64,000 nt of DNA from Valencia hispanica (taxonomy: Eukaryota > Chordata > Actinopteri > Cyprinodontiformes > Valenciidae), in NCBI GenBank assembly GCA_963556495.2, contig OY747704.1:8177001-8241000 (forward strand), in the 5' to 3' direction. The notes beneath the pieces were generated by a model. It saw only the letters and a list, made by a program, of their open reading frames with translations. It did not search any database and was not told the DNA's origin. Position numbers and translations under genes: made by a program. Of the stretch, positions 49,901-62,050 are shown piece after piece (within the stretch, counting starts at the first letter, position 1; each line of letters begins with the position of its first letter).

Positions 49901-52900
49901 CTGGTGGACACCGGTGGTGGGGGATGCTGTCAAGATGAAGGAGGAGTCCTATAGGGTCTTTTTGGCATGTGGGACCCAGGAAGCAGCTGATAGTTACCAG
50001 CAGGCCAAGTGGAGGTTGCTGAGGTACAAACTCGGGCGTGGGAGGTGTTTGATGGGGCCATGGAGAACGACTTCCGTACGCCTTCGAGGTGATTCTGTTC
50101 TGGCGTCTCAGGAGGGGGAAGCGGTACACCACCAACACAGTTTACAATTAGGTTGGTGTGCTGGTGACCTTGACTAGGGACTTCCTGAGTCGGTGGACGG
50201 AATACTTCGAAGACCTCCTCAATGTCACCAGCACGCCTTCCAATCCGGAAGTGGAGTCTGAGGAATTTAGGCCGGACTCTCCAATCTCTGGTGCTGAGGA
50301 CACCAAGGCGGTTAAAAAGCTGCTCGGTGGCAGGGCTCTGAGGGTGGATGATATTCACCCGGAGTTCCTCAAGGCTCTGGATGTTGTGGGGCTGTGTTTG
50401 TTAACGAGGCTCTGCAATATTGCGTGGACATCGGGGGCAGTTCCCTTAGATTGGCAGACCAGGGTGGTGGTCCCCCTATTTAAAAAGTGGGTCCCCCTAT
50501 TTAAAAAGAGGACCACAGTGTGTGTTCCAATTACAGGGGGGGGTCACACTTCCGAGCCTCCCTGGTAAGGTCTATTTAGGGGTTCTGGAGAGGAGGGTCC
50601 ATTGGATAGTCGAACCTTGGATCCAGGAGCAACAATGCTGTTTTTGTCCTGGTCGTGGAACACTGGACCAGCTCTACATCCTCCGCAGGGTCCTGGATGG
50701 TGTGTGGAAGTTCGCCCAACCAGTCTGCATGTGTTTTGTGGACGTAGAGAAGGAATTTGACAGTGTCCCTCGGGAAATTCTGTGGGGGTGCTCTGGGAGT
50801 ATGGGGTACCAGACCCCTTGATACGGGCTGTTAGGTCCCTGTATGATTGGAGTCAGAGCTTGGTTCACATTGCCGGCAGTAAGTTAGGCTTGTTCCCAGT
50901 GGGAGTTGGACTCCGCCAAGGTTGCCCTTTGTCACCGATTCTGTTCATAACTTTTATGGACAGGATTTCTAGGTGCAGCCAAGGTGTTAAGGGGATGGCA
51001 TCAGGATTGGGTCTCTGCTTTTTGTAGATGATGTGGTCCTGCTGGCTTCATCAGAATGTGATCTACCGCTTTTGCTGGAATGGTTTGCGCCACAGTGTGA
51101 TGCGGCTGGTCTAGAATCAGCACCTCCAAATCTGAGACCATGGTCTTAAGCTGGAAAAGTGTAGCGTGCCTTCTCCGGGTCGGGGATGCGGTCCTTCCCC
51201 AAGTGGAGGAGTTTAAGTATCTGGGGATTTTGTTCACGAATGAAGGAAAAAGGGAGCGGGAGATCGATGGGCGGATTGGTAGGGCGTCCACAGTTATGCG
51301 GGCGCAGTATTGGTCTGTCGTTGTGAAGAGAGATTTACCCAGTCGGTCTACATTCCTACCCTCATCTATGGTCACAAGCTCTGGGTAGTAACTGAAAGAA
51401 CGAGATCATGGATACAAGCGGCTGAAATGAGTTTCCTCCGCAGGGTTTCTGGGCACTCCGTTAGAGATAGGGGAAGCTCAGTCATCTGGGAGGGGCTCAG
51501 GGTAGAGCGGCTGCTCCAACACATCGCGATCAGTCAGTTGTGGTGGCTCGGGCATCTGGTCAGGGTGGCTCCTGGATGCCTCCCTAGTGAGGTATTCAAG
51601 GCACGTCCCACTGGGAGGAGAACCAGAGAAAGACCCAGGACATGTTGGAGGGACTATGTTTCTCAGCTGGCCTCTGATCACGGACTTTCACCATCTCCAT
51701 CCTGATTGGCCAGGCCCTTTGGGCCCTTAGAGGAGGGGGCTCTGTCCAACTTTCCACAATAACATCTCAGCCTTCTGCACAAAATGGTTAAAAGGTCTGT
51801 GACTGTGAGTCAGAATATTAGTGGGTCACCTTTTCCCCTCGATTCCATATGGAGATCTTTCAGCTGATCAGGAGGCAAGAAGAACACAATGTGGATAACT
51901 GAATGAAAATCATTGCTGTCTCTGATTTGCTCTCATGTTCGTTTTAGATATGACGGCCTCTTTGAAGGCTGTCATATCTAGAAGGTTTGTACCACATCAC
52001 ATTCCAAACATAGTGCCATTTTTTTAAACTGACATAAATTGAAACAACAACCTTTCAAGAAACCCAGCAGCTCTTATGCAGACAGTGGAATATACCGAGA
52101 ATCAGGCTAATTTGGAGAAACTGAGATCTCATACATTTCAAACACATCCTAGTACTGACCCATGCGTATTAAGGAGCATTCTGATGAGAAGCTTGCTGGG
52201 GGAGGCTTGACATGCAGCATGAGCAGCTCTTTGAAGTGACTCTCATCCAGGATAACATGGTATGATCCCCCCGTCTCTCTGGTCAGCACCGTGCACACTC
52301 GGACTTCCGCTGACAGGCCGATTACCGATACCCGGACCTTAAGAGACTTCAGGGTCTGAAAGGAAAGAAACAGAGGTGATCTGTGAGCCTTGCTGCCAAA
52401 AAATTTGAATGAATGTTCAAGCAATAAGGAGAAACAGAGAACATAAAACAGAACAAAAAGTGAGGTCTTAGGAGCCAGTTCTTCAAAGATACTTTGGGCA
52501 GTTACTTTAAATAAAGAAACCAGTCACATCAAACAAAATTGGCCTTTGCAATGGTTCTATTTCCATCACAGTGAAATAAAGTAATTTAAACATGCTTAAG
52601 AACTTAGAAGGTTACTACTACGAACAGTTTTTTGGCAAATAAAACAACAGACATATAATTACTGATTCTGTTGCGACTTCACCTTGATTAGTTCATAGAT
52701 GTTGGCTGGGTCACATGTGGTCAGGCTGCTGAGGATGATGAGGATTTCTCGGCTGGTGTGGCCAGGCATGTGCCTTCAGAGAGAAAGAGAGAAAATGAGA
52801 TAGCATCTAAGTGGTGCGTGTTTCATTCCAACTCTAAAACAGCAACCCACTTGAGGGTCTGTATGGCCAGGTTGAGAGAGTTGTACAGAGATGGCTCTCC

Positions 52901-55900
52901 TACGCATGAAGTGTCAACTGCTTTCTTCAGAGCAGCAAGGTGTTTTTTTGGGTTTCCTGTTGGAGAAACAAAACAAAACATCAGCAGATTTAAACTGCAC
53001 GGTTTAGACTGAGTGCTGGGGGGAGCAGGAGCAAAATCACATGACTGAAGACATGAAATGTATTCTCTCTGCCGATGCACGATATTAGGAAAACGTGCAA
53101 TATGTGACGATGTTGATAACTGTTGTGAGAACAATGTGGTGTGTGATAAATACATACTTAGCTAAACCATCTGAATGTGCTTCTGCCTTTTAGTTTCTGT
53201 TCATTGTAAACACAGATCCCAGAAAGGGAGTAGTCTGTTCAGCTAAGGGGAACAACCGAAAGTCATTATTTCTATCTTAACAACAGGGTTTTGTTGAAAA
53301 AGTTGCATCTGGCTACATCCACCTCTTCGGAAGAGAAACAGCTTATTTATACTTTCTTAATCACTTTACCAGAACATGTTAATGACTCTTAAAACACGCT
53401 TCACTGTACTTATATAATGAGCTCATTTTTAAGCTGTTCCTGCAATATATTGAGGAGCCTTAATTGTTCCCTGGGAACATTTGTCCTGGAGTTACAGGAC
53501 TGCTCTTAACAGACTGGGACTGAGACTGTAAAGTCTCTGGGATTAGTCAGAATATTCTAGCTTGCTAAAAAACACACAGTTCATACATGAACTGAGGAAA
53601 CTGATAGTCAGTCCTCCCTTTCACCTTCAGTATGTTAACTAGGCAGGTTTGTTTGGCCTTTAGCGGAACACCAAAGTTCCTAATTCATGCTAACATCCCA
53701 GATCTTTTATCCAGCCTTTGTAGAACGGCCTGGTGAAACAAAAAACATGATTTACTGCTGCACACTGTACACCAAGTCTGTTGGAAGTAAATTCTCTACT
53801 GAGGACTGGAATTCTCATCTTTACAACATTTCAGGTGAGATAGTTGGTATCATACAACTGTACAGTTTTTGGTTTGATACTGGTGGACTGGTCTTTGTTC
53901 AGTATGCCAGGAATTATCAGGAGATTTCCCTTCTGAGCTCCCAGACTGGAAAGTAGAACAGTTATCTGTGCAAAATGAGAGGTGTGGTGGGCGCACCACC
54001 CTGAAGCAATCCTGTACTGACGGACCTACCCTCTGAAAGGGTATAATTGACTCTGATACAGTACACTAACTTTGGCCAGGTAAAAAGGAAAAAAAATCTG
54101 TTGATTATTTATCTTTTTATTATCCAAACAGTGTGCTTCAGTTTAGGCTATGAGCAGATGAGACTGTTTAAAGCACAAATACTTTTATTAAATTAAATCA
54201 GTGTTTAAGCTTTGAGGACCTCATGTGTTAAGCATCAAGATGTCAGACGCTATTGAAGACATCATGCCTTTACACAATATAGTCATAGTCATATAGCGAG
54301 TCCGCCTTCAGCACATAAACCATGAAGTTAGGGTTATGGTTCTAGAATCATTCTTCTGAGTTAAAGTCCCTTTTGTAATGATGACTGATTATTTCCAGAG
54401 GGCAGGAAGTTTATGAAAGTCCACAGACCGTTGGAAAATAGCCCACCAGGCTGAGATGAGTGCTTCCAGTGCAATGGTTCCTCCTGTTTTGTCAATTCAA
54501 TTCAAAATTCAAAAATACTTTATTGATCCCAGAGGGAAATTAAGTGTTGGTATAGCTCATATGATTAATTCTTTAAGGAGTTGTTGTAGATGATGATGAC
54601 TGTGGGCAGGAAGGATTTCCTGTTGCGGTCATTTAGTACAAATGACTTTGCTTAAAATTAGCCCTTTAAAAGCTGATGGTTTATGTATCTGCATCCAAAA
54701 TGCTAGAAAGACAAAATGAAGTCAACCTCAGACCATAAATGTTCATATCAGGTTGTGACAAAAAATATATATGTTGATTAAACGATGCCTTGAGATAATG
54801 TGTAGTGAATTGGCCCTCTACAAAAAAACTGAATTGAATTGAAATATTGGGTAAGCACAAATGACAGTAAAAGTCTAACCTCTAAAGTCTAGCCAAGTGG
54901 TCAAATATATTATTGGCAAGCAGTTATAATGCATGGCTCTTGAAATAATATAGCCTTCTAAATATTGCATCCAAACAGTTACTTGTGATTTTCACCCATG
55001 ATGATCCCAATTTGATTTAAATTGAGATCTAATTAGGTCTGAACGAAACAGATAAAAACATGATTTATTTGAGCACTGGAACTATTCCTGGTGGTTGGGC
55101 TAGCAAATGCTAACATGGATCTTAATTCAGCAGACAGTTACAGTTAAAGTAATTTGATCCTTACCTGCGAGTTCAGTCAGCTTCTCAGCCCTTTTGTTTT
55201 TGGTGGTGATGATGCCAACCTGGAATTAAACAACCCAGATAATTAGCTTAGCTACATCATTCTTAATTTCCCCTCGGATCAATAAAGTCATTTTTAATTG
55301 AATTGAACTGAATCGTTTATCAGAGGACATTAAGAGCCTCCAAATCACCTTAAAACAATGGCTGTCACTCTGCTTACATTTATTCAAATATTCACTACTC
55401 AACACCAGTACTATTGAAACTGAGTGGATAAAAAAAAAAACTTAGATTATCAATTTTGACTTTATCCTGCTGTTTAGAGCTTCATATTCTACCAGTGTTA
55501 GTAGTTTTATAATTACAGAGAAATTGTTTGATCTTTTTAAAGGTAACGTAGAAAACACTCCTTTGATTAGAAGGATGTTAATGTTCCTGAAACTGATCTG
55601 GAGAAAAGCCATCTTCCAGTTCATCCTAATATTTTCAGGAAGCAGATCCTGGTAGATTTTTACAGAGAATAGAAAGCACAATCAGAAACTATTCTGCGGT
55701 TGTAACAAGCCCCAGTCCAGCTTCCATAACAGCAGCATGTTTTACACATGTTAGCTGCTGGATGCACTCCTCTACAAGCTCAGTTATCTGTCAATCAACT
55801 GCTAGACTGGATAAAAAATAAAAAAAAGATGTATCTGCATCAAGAATTGTCTGCCTGTGCTGTCTCTGGGTGGTAAAGTGATCTGCATGATTCAATTCCC

Positions 55901-58293
55901 AGCAGCCTTTCCAAATAATTATTTGTACTCCTACCTGCATAACGAACATTTTTCTATCTACACATACGTTTTAGTAATATGTTTACTAACACCTTTCTCT
56001 CCACAAATACTGGAACAGTGAGATTGCAGACAGCAAACATTTACCTCTGACATCAGAACATGACTTTCAATAAAGAGATCAACATTTCCGTTTTCATTTA
56101 CAGGTATATATAACTGGATCTGATACACAGCTCAGAAGATAGGAAGAAAGACGTCCAACAACTGGTAGCTACTTCAGCTACAACCACCAGAGGGCAGCAG
56201 TGATGATATTTCCATCCAAATGCTGTTTACAGAAAAGTTCAGATGCTGCCCTGGAAGGTGCAAACCCCGTCTTACAAGAAACAATAGGAAGTCCAGAGTT
56301 ATATGGACTTATCACCCGCTTCACCTCAGTGATGGGAAGGCTAACATCTGAAAAAGCAAAGGACCTGCTTATGATCCCAAACATACAAGCTAATATGTGA
56401 AGCACAGAGGCAATGCCATGGTTTGGGCTTGCATGACATATTCTCAGAAGGGCTCATTAATCTTTAATGTTGATGTAAAACATGATGGCAGCTGCAAAAT
56501 GAGCTAAACCAAACTGATAGGGAGATTCTTCATCATGTAGCAACATAATGACCCAAAACACACTGCCAAAAGAACACAAGAGTTCATTGGGTGAAAGATG
56601 GGGAAGTTTTCAAACTGGTCAAATGGACTGCCAACACCAGCGCTCAAAAGAAACAACCTGGAGGAGAAGCTGCTGGTGACATTCTACAGAGTAACCATGG
56701 AGAGCATCCAGGCATACTGCGTACATGCAGGGAGCTCGGCAGCAGACAGGAGAGCGCTGCAGACAGTGATCAACACAGAGGATTATGGGTTGCTCTCTGC
56801 CAAGCTTGGAGGACATCGCCAGCTCTCACTACCTCAACAGAGCTGAACACATGATCAAAGACTCCTCTCACCCCGGTAACCACCCGTTTGAGCCTTTACC
56901 TTCAGGACGGGGCTATAGGTCACACAAACCCACTAGCAGACTAAGGGACAGTTTCTTTCCGAGAGCAATAACCACATTATACAATGCAAAATCTCTCTCT
57001 TTTTTTTAAACGGTCAACATGCAATATTAATGATGAAAATACTGTTTACAGTCTCCTCATCTGCACTAGATATTTAATTACTTAAACCGTTTTCTGTTTA
57101 TATTCTGTTCATTGGCACTATTCCATTGTACTTCATATATTCATATTTTTTATTTGTATGTATATACTTTTGCACTATTGCATACATATTCTATCATGTA
57201 TTGTAAATATTTTAAAGGCACCTTAAGGAGTAGCTGTTCAGATTTCGTTGTACAACAATGACCATAAATTCTGATTCTGAGTGTATGTGGGAAAACAAAA
57301 GAACTGATACACTTTACTTCAGAAAATTCCAGATGCCCAACATTAACTTCAACAACCAACACTGAGCATGTTGCCCTACATGCATCTCAGTCATCCATTC
57401 TTTAAACCCAAACCAGAAATTTTAACTGGTCTTCATACCTGACTGATGGGATTCTGGTCAAAATATTCATCAACGAATCCCTCCATCAGCTGAAGATTTG
57501 GAAAGAGAACAAGGTTTAGAGACAATCACAATATCCAGTAACCTGTGCTATGTGTTCTCTCTGACCTTCAGGGTAGATGTGAGGCGGTTGGGTTTTAAGT
57601 CCTGGTCTTCCATACTGCGTGAACAGTCAATAACAACATACAGGTGGCGCATCTACAACACAAGACAACCATCATCTTTTCTGGATTTGAAAATGTTTTT
57701 CATGTTTTTCAGCTACAGCTGGATGTGAGGTTGTTCCTGATATTCTCACCAGATTTGCTTTGGTCCTTTTTATTAACAGTAATTTAATTGGCTGAACTTA
57801 TTGAAGATATACTGTAAAGGTGGTAGTAACTGTACAATGCTTTTACTCTGATGTCACTATATGGTGGAGAAGCAAAGATCTAGACTTTACTCACCATCCC
57901 AAGCCTCACTTGTGCATGGCTTTGTGTCACCCTACGATGTAAACAGAGCAGGGGTGTAAAACCATGATAAAAAAAGGACATTGGACTACAGACTTAAATA
58001 TAAGAACTGAGGTGGAACTGCCACAGAAGACTTCATTCTATCATAACAAGAATAAGTCACTCATTTCTATTATACCTTTTTCTTTTGGACTGGTACAGGA
58101 TCTCTTCCACTGTGGCTTTGAGGGAGCCAGACTCATCCTCCTTAAGCACCTCCCTGTATACATTCAAAAATAGCTTATAATGTTGCATTAAATCCAGACA
58201 TTTCCCAAGCTGGGAATATTGTCAGTTTACATCTTACCATGTCCTTTCATAGCCTCCTTCCCAGCGCTTGGCTCTCTCTGGTTCTTCATCCAT
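46987..58293 (-). CDS. gtf2h2: general transcription factor IIH subunit 2 (p44)
   Basis: Fourteen coding exons: 58293-58238, 58153-58076, 57931-57895, 57652-57566, 57489-57439, 55219-55165, 52956-52851, 52773-52683, 52355-52160, 48808-48745, 48670-48567, 48449-48347, 48274-48235 and 47097-46987. All junctions are GT-AG and in phase, giving 392 residues (human 395). p44 is a core TFIIH subunit that binds and stimulates the XPD helicase, acting in the nucleus in transcription initiation and nucleotide excision repair. The N-terminus is [19 protein letters not shown]. The VWA-like (Ssl1) domain starts near residue 58 and has D66-C-S68-R-S70, a full DxSxS metal-site pattern. C291/C294/C305/C308 form a C4 zinc site. 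C345, C348, C360, C363, C368, C371, C382 and C385 form the C-terminal C4C4 RING-like domain. The start codon lies 5 nt after an acceptor, so a 5' non-coding exon exists upstream. Confidence 0.97.
47213..47945. mobile_element. Harbinger-like MITE in gtf2h2 intron 13
   Basis: The left end GGGCCTCTATTATAAA and the reverse complement of the right end, GGGCCTCATTTATAAA, are inverted repeats. CAG flanks the element at 47210-47212 and 47946-47948. Subterminal GTGCGTAAGCAAG motifs are repeated. It is non-coding and related in style to 42627-44023. Confidence 0.72.
49050..51770 (+). mobile_element. non-LTR retrotransposon (APE type) in gtf2h2 intron 9
   Basis: Plus-strand blocks read in LINE order. 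An endonuclease part is at about 49380-49570 ([34 protein letters not shown]). Reverse transcriptase follows at about 50250-51230 ([36 protein letters not shown], then [21 protein letters not shown] where the usual motif is FADD, and [10 protein letters not shown]). The C-terminal part has TYGHELW-like, SFLRRVSG and [12 protein letters not shown] motifs. Many stops and frameshifts occur. The clade is not assigned with confidence. It lies antisense to gtf2h2. Confidence 0.85.
51946..51979. repeat. 13-bp inverted repeat hairpin
   Basis: Arms AGATATGACGGCC and GGCTGTCATATCT pair with one mismatch around an 8-nt loop TCTTTGAA. It lies in gtf2h2 intron 9, about 180 bp past the LINE remnant. Confidence 0.6.
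53070..53160. repeat. MITE fragment with TGCACGATATTAG end
   Basis: CGATGCACGATATTAGGAAAA resembles the end of the repeat at 16459-16590. It lies in gtf2h2 intron 6. The rest of 53161-54489 shows no recognisable exon or element. Confidence 0.45.
54490..54635 (-). mobile_element. Rex1-like LINE 3' end fragment
   Basis: Near-identical to 37685-37810 (AATACTTTATTGATCCCAGA, GGCAGGAAGGATTTCCTGT). It is a short 3' stub in gtf2h2 intron 6. Another tail-only scrap lies at about 55262-55315. Confidence 0.8.
55316..56159. other. gtf2h2 intron 5, no recognisable gene
   Basis: Short chance frames only. A weak SINE-like B-box (GATTCAATTCC) occurs at about 55889. Confidence 0.35.
56160..56595 (+). mobile_element. 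Tc1-like transposon remnant
   Basis: The plus strand keeps [15 protein letters not shown] (about 56546-56590), the Tc1-like motif holding the second catalytic Asp. The residues just before it are altered to QHND. The upstream coding path is decayed. Confidence 0.6.
56596..57285 (+). mobile_element. LINE 3' fragment (L2/CR1-like)
   Basis: The plus strand reads [40 protein letters not shown], then [18 protein letters not shown] and [19 protein letters not shown], a LINE C-terminus. The 3' end is TTCGTTGTACAACAATGACC followed by an ATTCTG tail. It lies in gtf2h2 intron 5. Confidence 0.75.
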
Positions 58294-58814
58294 TGTGCCT
58301 GTGAGTCAAACAAAATGAAACATTGATTGAATCCTAGTTATTTTACTGGAGCTGCCTAATATAGAGCGGTCTGTGAACAGTGATAGTATTATATCTCAAC
58401 AACACTCTAAAAAGCTGGCAGTAAAGCAAAAATAGCTTTCATTTATCAGGTTATATTATGCTGAATGGAGTCCTGCGTGGCCCTTAGTTACACAGTATGT
58501 TAGGACAGTGGAACCTGGTCCAGATGAGGAGCTACATGGTCTAATTTGGATCTAATGTGATATATATACTGCCCAGTGATGCGTGTGTGAAGGACTGGAT
58601 TTACAAGGAGCTGGTACATCTAGATGGGAGAAGAAGTGGAAGCATCATGTGGGGAGCTGTAGAGCTTAAACGTTAGCTAATAAATCATTCGGCTATCAAA
58701 TTATGTTGAGGTCTGCAATTAAAAAACCTGGCATTAGTGTGTGCACTGGTTCATTAACAGTAGCCTTCAATCCACTATTTAATGAGCAATGAATCATCAT
58801 TACATGAGAATCAG

Positions 58815-59258
58815 ATTATAAGTGAGACAGAGCAGATCTTTAAATATGATGAAGAGTCTCCACCATCACCTCTATAGAGGCAGAAGGAAGCTGCAGCCAT
58901 CCTATTCATCCAGGGACTTAAAAAGGCTAAACAACCTGATAAAGAAGACTGGTTCTGTTCTTGGGACAACTGTGGAAAATCTGGAGATGATAATGCAAAG
59001 AAAGATTCTTCATAAAATCAAAAAAAATTATGGACAACCCTGAGTATCCTCTTCATGAGACAGTCATACAACAACAGAGCGTCTTCAGTCAGAGGCTTCT
59101 TCAGTTTCGCTGCAATACAGACCGCTACAGGAAATCCTTCCTGCTCACATCCATCATCATCTACAACTCCATAAAGAATTAATTATATGAGCTATACCAA
59201 CACTTAATTTCCCTCTGGGATCAATAAAGTATTTTTGAATTTGAATTGAATTTCAGCT
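58815..59258 (+). mobile_element. Rex1-like LINE 3' end
   Basis: The plus strand LNNLIKKTGSVLGTTVENLE and MIMQRKILHKIKKN match the 37.7-38.3 kb copy. It ends in CCCTCTGGGATCAATAAAGT and a GAATT tail. It lies upstream of the gtf2h2 start codon, possibly in its first intron. Confidence 0.85.
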
Positions 59259-60460
59259 TAAAACAAAAATAATGACATCCCCTGTGTATGGCCCAGGGAC
59301 ACGTGATAAGGAGGCGGTGAGGAGGAGTGCGAAGGGTATTACATCATCAGCGGCTGTCGATGTTAATTTGTACTAGTAAAATATTAAATACTGGGGATCA
59401 CACATAACCACCTGGAATTTATCGTATTCACTAATTTGTTTACTTCATTCATCATGCAAGGCAATATCTTATCCCTGGGTCCAAAAACTTTTGTTTACGT
59501 GATTATCTTTTATACTGGTTTAGCCAGTTGATCAGAAAGGGCCATGTTGATAATGGCCCAGTCGATGCGACGTTAGCAACGGATTCCGTCAAGTATGAAA
59601 TTCAACACGGAATTGCATTTTTTGAGGGGGCAAACAAATGTGGGAGAAAAAACGTGGAAGGACACTGTAGCTTCTAAACATTTGAACATAAATACTTTTG
59701 TTTTCACCTCCATTGAGGGAGAGTGCCACTTTAGCATATTTTATCCTGAAAGAAAATCTAGCAAGTTTTCAAACCAACTTAAAAATCGAAAGATGAGTAA
59801 CATACTGGCCCAAGAAAACAATAAGGCAGTTCTTCCAAAAAATATAGCGACAGAACTGGGGACCATTAGGTCTCACAAGCAGGTCTCTATAAATCAGTAG
59901 TTCCTAAAGTTTTAGGTCAGGACCCCAGTTAGGGTCATGAATATGTAAGTCTGGGGTCTTAAGGAGCTCTTCAGAAATTAACCGATCGGTAAATGCCAAA
60001 AATGACATTAGAAACATTGTAAAAGATAAAGATTTGAATATAGCTAAAAGCAACATGTCAGCCAATATATTGTCTGTTCATGTGGATTGTGTGGTCATTT
60101 TACCATCTTAACTGATTCCGTAAAACTACTCGTTTGCTCAACCAAGATTTTGGGTCATGACCCTCTTACATTTCTGGGGGTGGGAGGTTAGAAGCTGGAA
60201 AGTTTCAGAACTAGTGCTCTAAATTCATTAGCAAGCAACAGTGGTCTGCGATTAATTATATTTGTAGGTTTAGTATTTTTTCAGTATTTTGTAATTTACC
60301 ATTCACATGAATGAATAAATCTACCATTCAGGGACTGATGATTAACCTCCAAGGCTAAATCTGACCACAGTTACGTGACAGACTGACATGAAAGACTCCA
60401 GCTAAATAATGTGGATTGACATTTTTTAAATGAACGATAATAGCAGTGTGTGTGTAGCTA
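59259..60460. other. no assigned gene; one 101-codon open frame
   Basis: A plus-strand frame at 59595-59900 (starts MKFNTELHFLRGQTNVGEKT) has no recognised domain and no splice context. It is probably chance or a transposon relic. Confidence 0.3.
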
Positions 60461-61110
60461 CTTTTAATAGAAGCTGTAAAAGTCATACTGATCAACCTCA
60501 GACGGGCATGACCGACACACATGCCTCACAAAAAATGAGACAGAACTTGGAGTAGGACAACAGTAGCAGTTTTGCATGTCTGAGGACGGTGGTCGATAAC
60601 ACCGGAACAAAGATTTGACATCCATCACTACTCTGCCTGAGTCTGAAGCACGCTGAGCTGAGTTCAGACAAACCTGTTTTAGTAACAAACACCAAAACGA
60701 GAGTCCAAACGGTACAACACCGGGCCAACGTCGTCACAACAGAACACTTCATGTGGTCTACCAGAGATCCCAGCAGATTGACTGACTGAGCTCACATAGT
60801 AACACCAGAGAGCTCTCGCCTTTACACATGCAAAGCTCTCGCTCACTCTGTATTTAAAATCTCCGCGGGCGTCTCTAACAATGACCCTGGGATCATCTAG
60901 AGGAAGAGGACTGACTTCCATCTTCTCGTACATACCAGGTAGTTTGTCCAATCGTCTTGAAACCAGAGATTCAACTAGCCAAAACACAGCAACCAGCTGG
61001 TGCATCAGAAAAACCTTCCCGGGCGGAAACATGTGCGACAGCAACGATGCGCAAGTGAACGCAGCACCAGTAGTATTTAATATAGTTTTACTGTATACGA
61101 TGTTGCAAAG
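60460..61110 (-). promoter_or_regulatory. candidate gtf2h2 5' exon/promoter region
   Basis: This is relatively CpG-rich DNA upstream of gtf2h2, whose ATG exon begins just after an acceptor and so needs an upstream exon. A minus-strand 121-codon frame at 61044-60679 (includes KMEVSPLPLDDPRVIVRDAR) is well composed but unrecognised. It could be an unknown short protein, an upstream ORF or chance. No TATA box stands out. Confidence 0.3.
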
Positions 61111-61194
61111 AGGAGACTCACGTGAATAAAAAAAAAATCCCCAGCAAAAGAAAATACTTTGATAGTTTATAAATGGTATGTAATTGAAGAAGAA

Positions 61195-61320
61195 TACTTT
61201 ATTCGTACCCGAAGGTAAATTTGTTTTGGAGTAAATGAGTCATAAACATTAGGACATACAGACTTTTCCACATAAAAACATAAGAACTCATAAAACATAG
61301 AAGCTAAGACTTATTCTTAT
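61195..61320 (-). repeat. LINE 3' end fragment
   Basis: The plus strand AGAATACTTTATTCGTACCC is the reverse of a typical fish LINE tail (…GAATAAAGTATTCTTC). Confidence 0.5.
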
Positions 61321-61545
61321 GCTTATTCAGGAGGCTTATACAGGGGTGAAAGTAGTTTTAAATTCTTGCCGGTACTATTACCAAAACCTTAATCTCTCTC
61401 TCTCACTTCATGCATTTTAAAATAGCAAAAAGTCAAAACCCAAACAAAAACATTTCAATATTTTACTGTAGGCTACCTGTAGGCCTAGGGTTAGGGATTA
61501 GTTGACAGGAATTAAAAACAATTGACGATATTATAAAATGATGGT

Positions 61546-62050
61546 TTTGGTAGATATTTAGCTTGGATTATGACCATTTAATTCTGTGGATTTGAAGAAG
61601 TTTGACCAAGAATTTAAAAAAGTTACCTGGGGGATACATATTCTGGCGGACAGAATTATCGTGCCTGAAATAATTTGTATCCCCTTCTAAAAGTGACTGT
61701 GAGTATCCCATCTTAAGTGGTTTGGTAGATATTTACCTTGGATTATGACAATTTAATTCTGTGGATTTTAAGAAGTCTGACCAGGGGAAAAAAAATTACC
61801 TGGGGGATACAGATTCTGGCAGACTGAATTATTGTGTCTGATATAAAGTGTATCTCCCCCCCCCCGCCAGAAAATTACTGAGTATCCCATCTTCAAGTGG
61901 TTTGGTATATATTTACCTTGGAGTTTGGACCATTTAATTCTGTGGATTTGAATAGGTTTGGCCAAGGAATAGAAAAGTTACCAGGGGGATACAGATTCTG
62001 GTGGACTGAATTATAATCCCTGATATAATTTGTACCTTGTAATTTTGACA
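61546..62050. repeat. tandem repeat, three units of about 175-180 bp
   Basis: Units begin near 61546, 61721 and 61901 with TTTGGTAGATATTTA-type starts. Each contains TTTAATTCTGTGGATTT and a hairpin-forming GGGGGATACA ... TGTATCCCC pair. Identity between units is roughly 80-85% by eye, with the third unit truncated. 61341 (CAGGGGTGAAAGTAG) may be the left end of a larger transposon carrying this array. Confidence 0.85.

Noticed and set aside
59595..59900. 101-codon plus-strand frame as a gene
   Set aside because: No recognisable domain, no splice context, and AT-rich composition typical of chance frames.
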